Translations under genes and position numbers: made by a program
Shown: one piece after another, positions 6,057-6,230 of the stretch
Numbering within the stretch: the first letter of the stretch is position 1
How the letters are laid out: every line of letters begins with the position of its first letter
The notes under the pieces: generated by a model
Seen by the model: only the letters and a program-made list of their open reading frames with translations
What the model was told of the DNA's origin: nothing
The model's database searches: none
Assembly (NCBI GenBank): GCA_023420435.1
Contig: JAEZWE010000010.1
Coordinates: 1 to 6,230, forward strand
Source of the DNA: Bacteroidota bacterium
Lineage (GTDB): Bacteria > Bacteroidota > Bacteroidia > Flavobacteriales > Weeksellaceae
Length of the DNA stretch: 6,230 nucleotides
Direction: 5' to 3'

Positions 6057-6230
6057 TTAGGTTTCGTTTTTTCTTATTTCATCTAAACGTTTCCAAATAT
6101 CATCTTTCTTTTTTTGGGGCAATTCCATAAAATCTTCAGGATGTTTCTCGCGGTAATCCTGCCAAAGTTTATCGTCTTTTTCACTGTAATAATTAGGAAA
6201 TTGCCAGATAAATTTTCTTTTTTTCTCACC
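6057..6230 (-). CDS. C-terminal end of an unrecognised protein (5' end outside window)
   Basis: The minus-strand frame is open from the right edge for 57 codons and ends in TAA at 6057-6059. I do not recognise the protein. The visible part is strongly charged, rich in Lys, Glu and Asp with three Trp, and looks helical and soluble; it includes WQFPNYYSEKDDKLW, then REKHPEDFMELP, and ends DIWKRLDEIRKNET. No signal for membrane, export or a known domain is seen. Support for coding is its placement 28 bases before dprA on the same strand and its protein-like, hydrophilic composition. Another minus-strand frame is also open for about 47 codons here, but it gives a less plausible sequence and would end well short of dprA. 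It may form a transcription unit with dprA. Confidence 0.62.
   Translation of the reverse strand, partial: GEKKRKFIWQFPNYYSEKDDKLWQDYREKHPEDFMELPQKKKDDIWKRLDEIRKNET

Noticed and set aside
1..6230. A defence system, mobile island or other undescribed multi-gene system
   Set aside because: Every gene is complete or clipped only by the window edges, most belong to well-known families, and no integrase, transposase, terminal repeat, CRISPR-like repeat or shift in base composition was seen.

Overview
The window reads as ordinary chromosome from an AT-rich member of the Bacteroidota, most likely a flavobacterium of the Chryseobacterium/Kaistella/Epilithonimonas kind. The protein sequences have that character. 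Upstream of several genes there are close matches to the Bacteroidota sigma-factor promoter (TTG about 19-23 bases before TAnnTTTG), and Shine-Dalgarno motifs are lacking. This placement comes from reading the sequence and was not checked against a database.

Layout, left to right. (1) Positions 1-1160 (+) hold the C-terminal part of an APC-family amino-acid permease with an unusually long soluble tail; its N-terminal half lies outside the window. (2) Positions 1219-2295 (+) hold a ChaA-type Ca2+(Na+)/H+ antiporter, probably co-transcribed with the permease. (3) Positions 2301-2687 (-) hold a group III truncated haemoglobin, convergent with chaA and only 5 bases from it. (4) Positions 2688-2774 are a short divergent promoter region with two opposed -7 elements and a 17-base palindrome resembling a Crp/Fnr-family operator. 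(5) Positions 2775-3269 (+) hold a YkgJ-type cysteine-cluster protein with a TTG start. (6) Positions 3268-3368 hold two back-to-back intrinsic terminators that separate it from the next, convergent gene. (7) Positions 3374-4732 (-) hold hexameric glutamate dehydrogenase with its own strong promoter match. (8) Positions 4919-6028 (-) hold dprA. (9) Positions 6057 to the right edge (-) hold the tail of an unrecognised gene just upstream of dprA.

These are mainly stand-alone housekeeping and physiology genes: amino-acid and cation transport, nitrogen assimilation or glutamate catabolism, a haem-protein for NO/O2 chemistry, and a recombination mediator for incoming single-stranded DNA. No RNA gene, mobile element, CRISPR array or phage remnant was seen, and no gene-free stretch exceeds 300 bases (the longest is 186 bases, 4733-4918). 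I found no convincing new multi-gene system. The most interesting points are the palindrome between the haemoglobin and ykgJ-type genes, the coenzyme-site residues of the glutamate dehydrogenase, and the near-leaderless TTG start.
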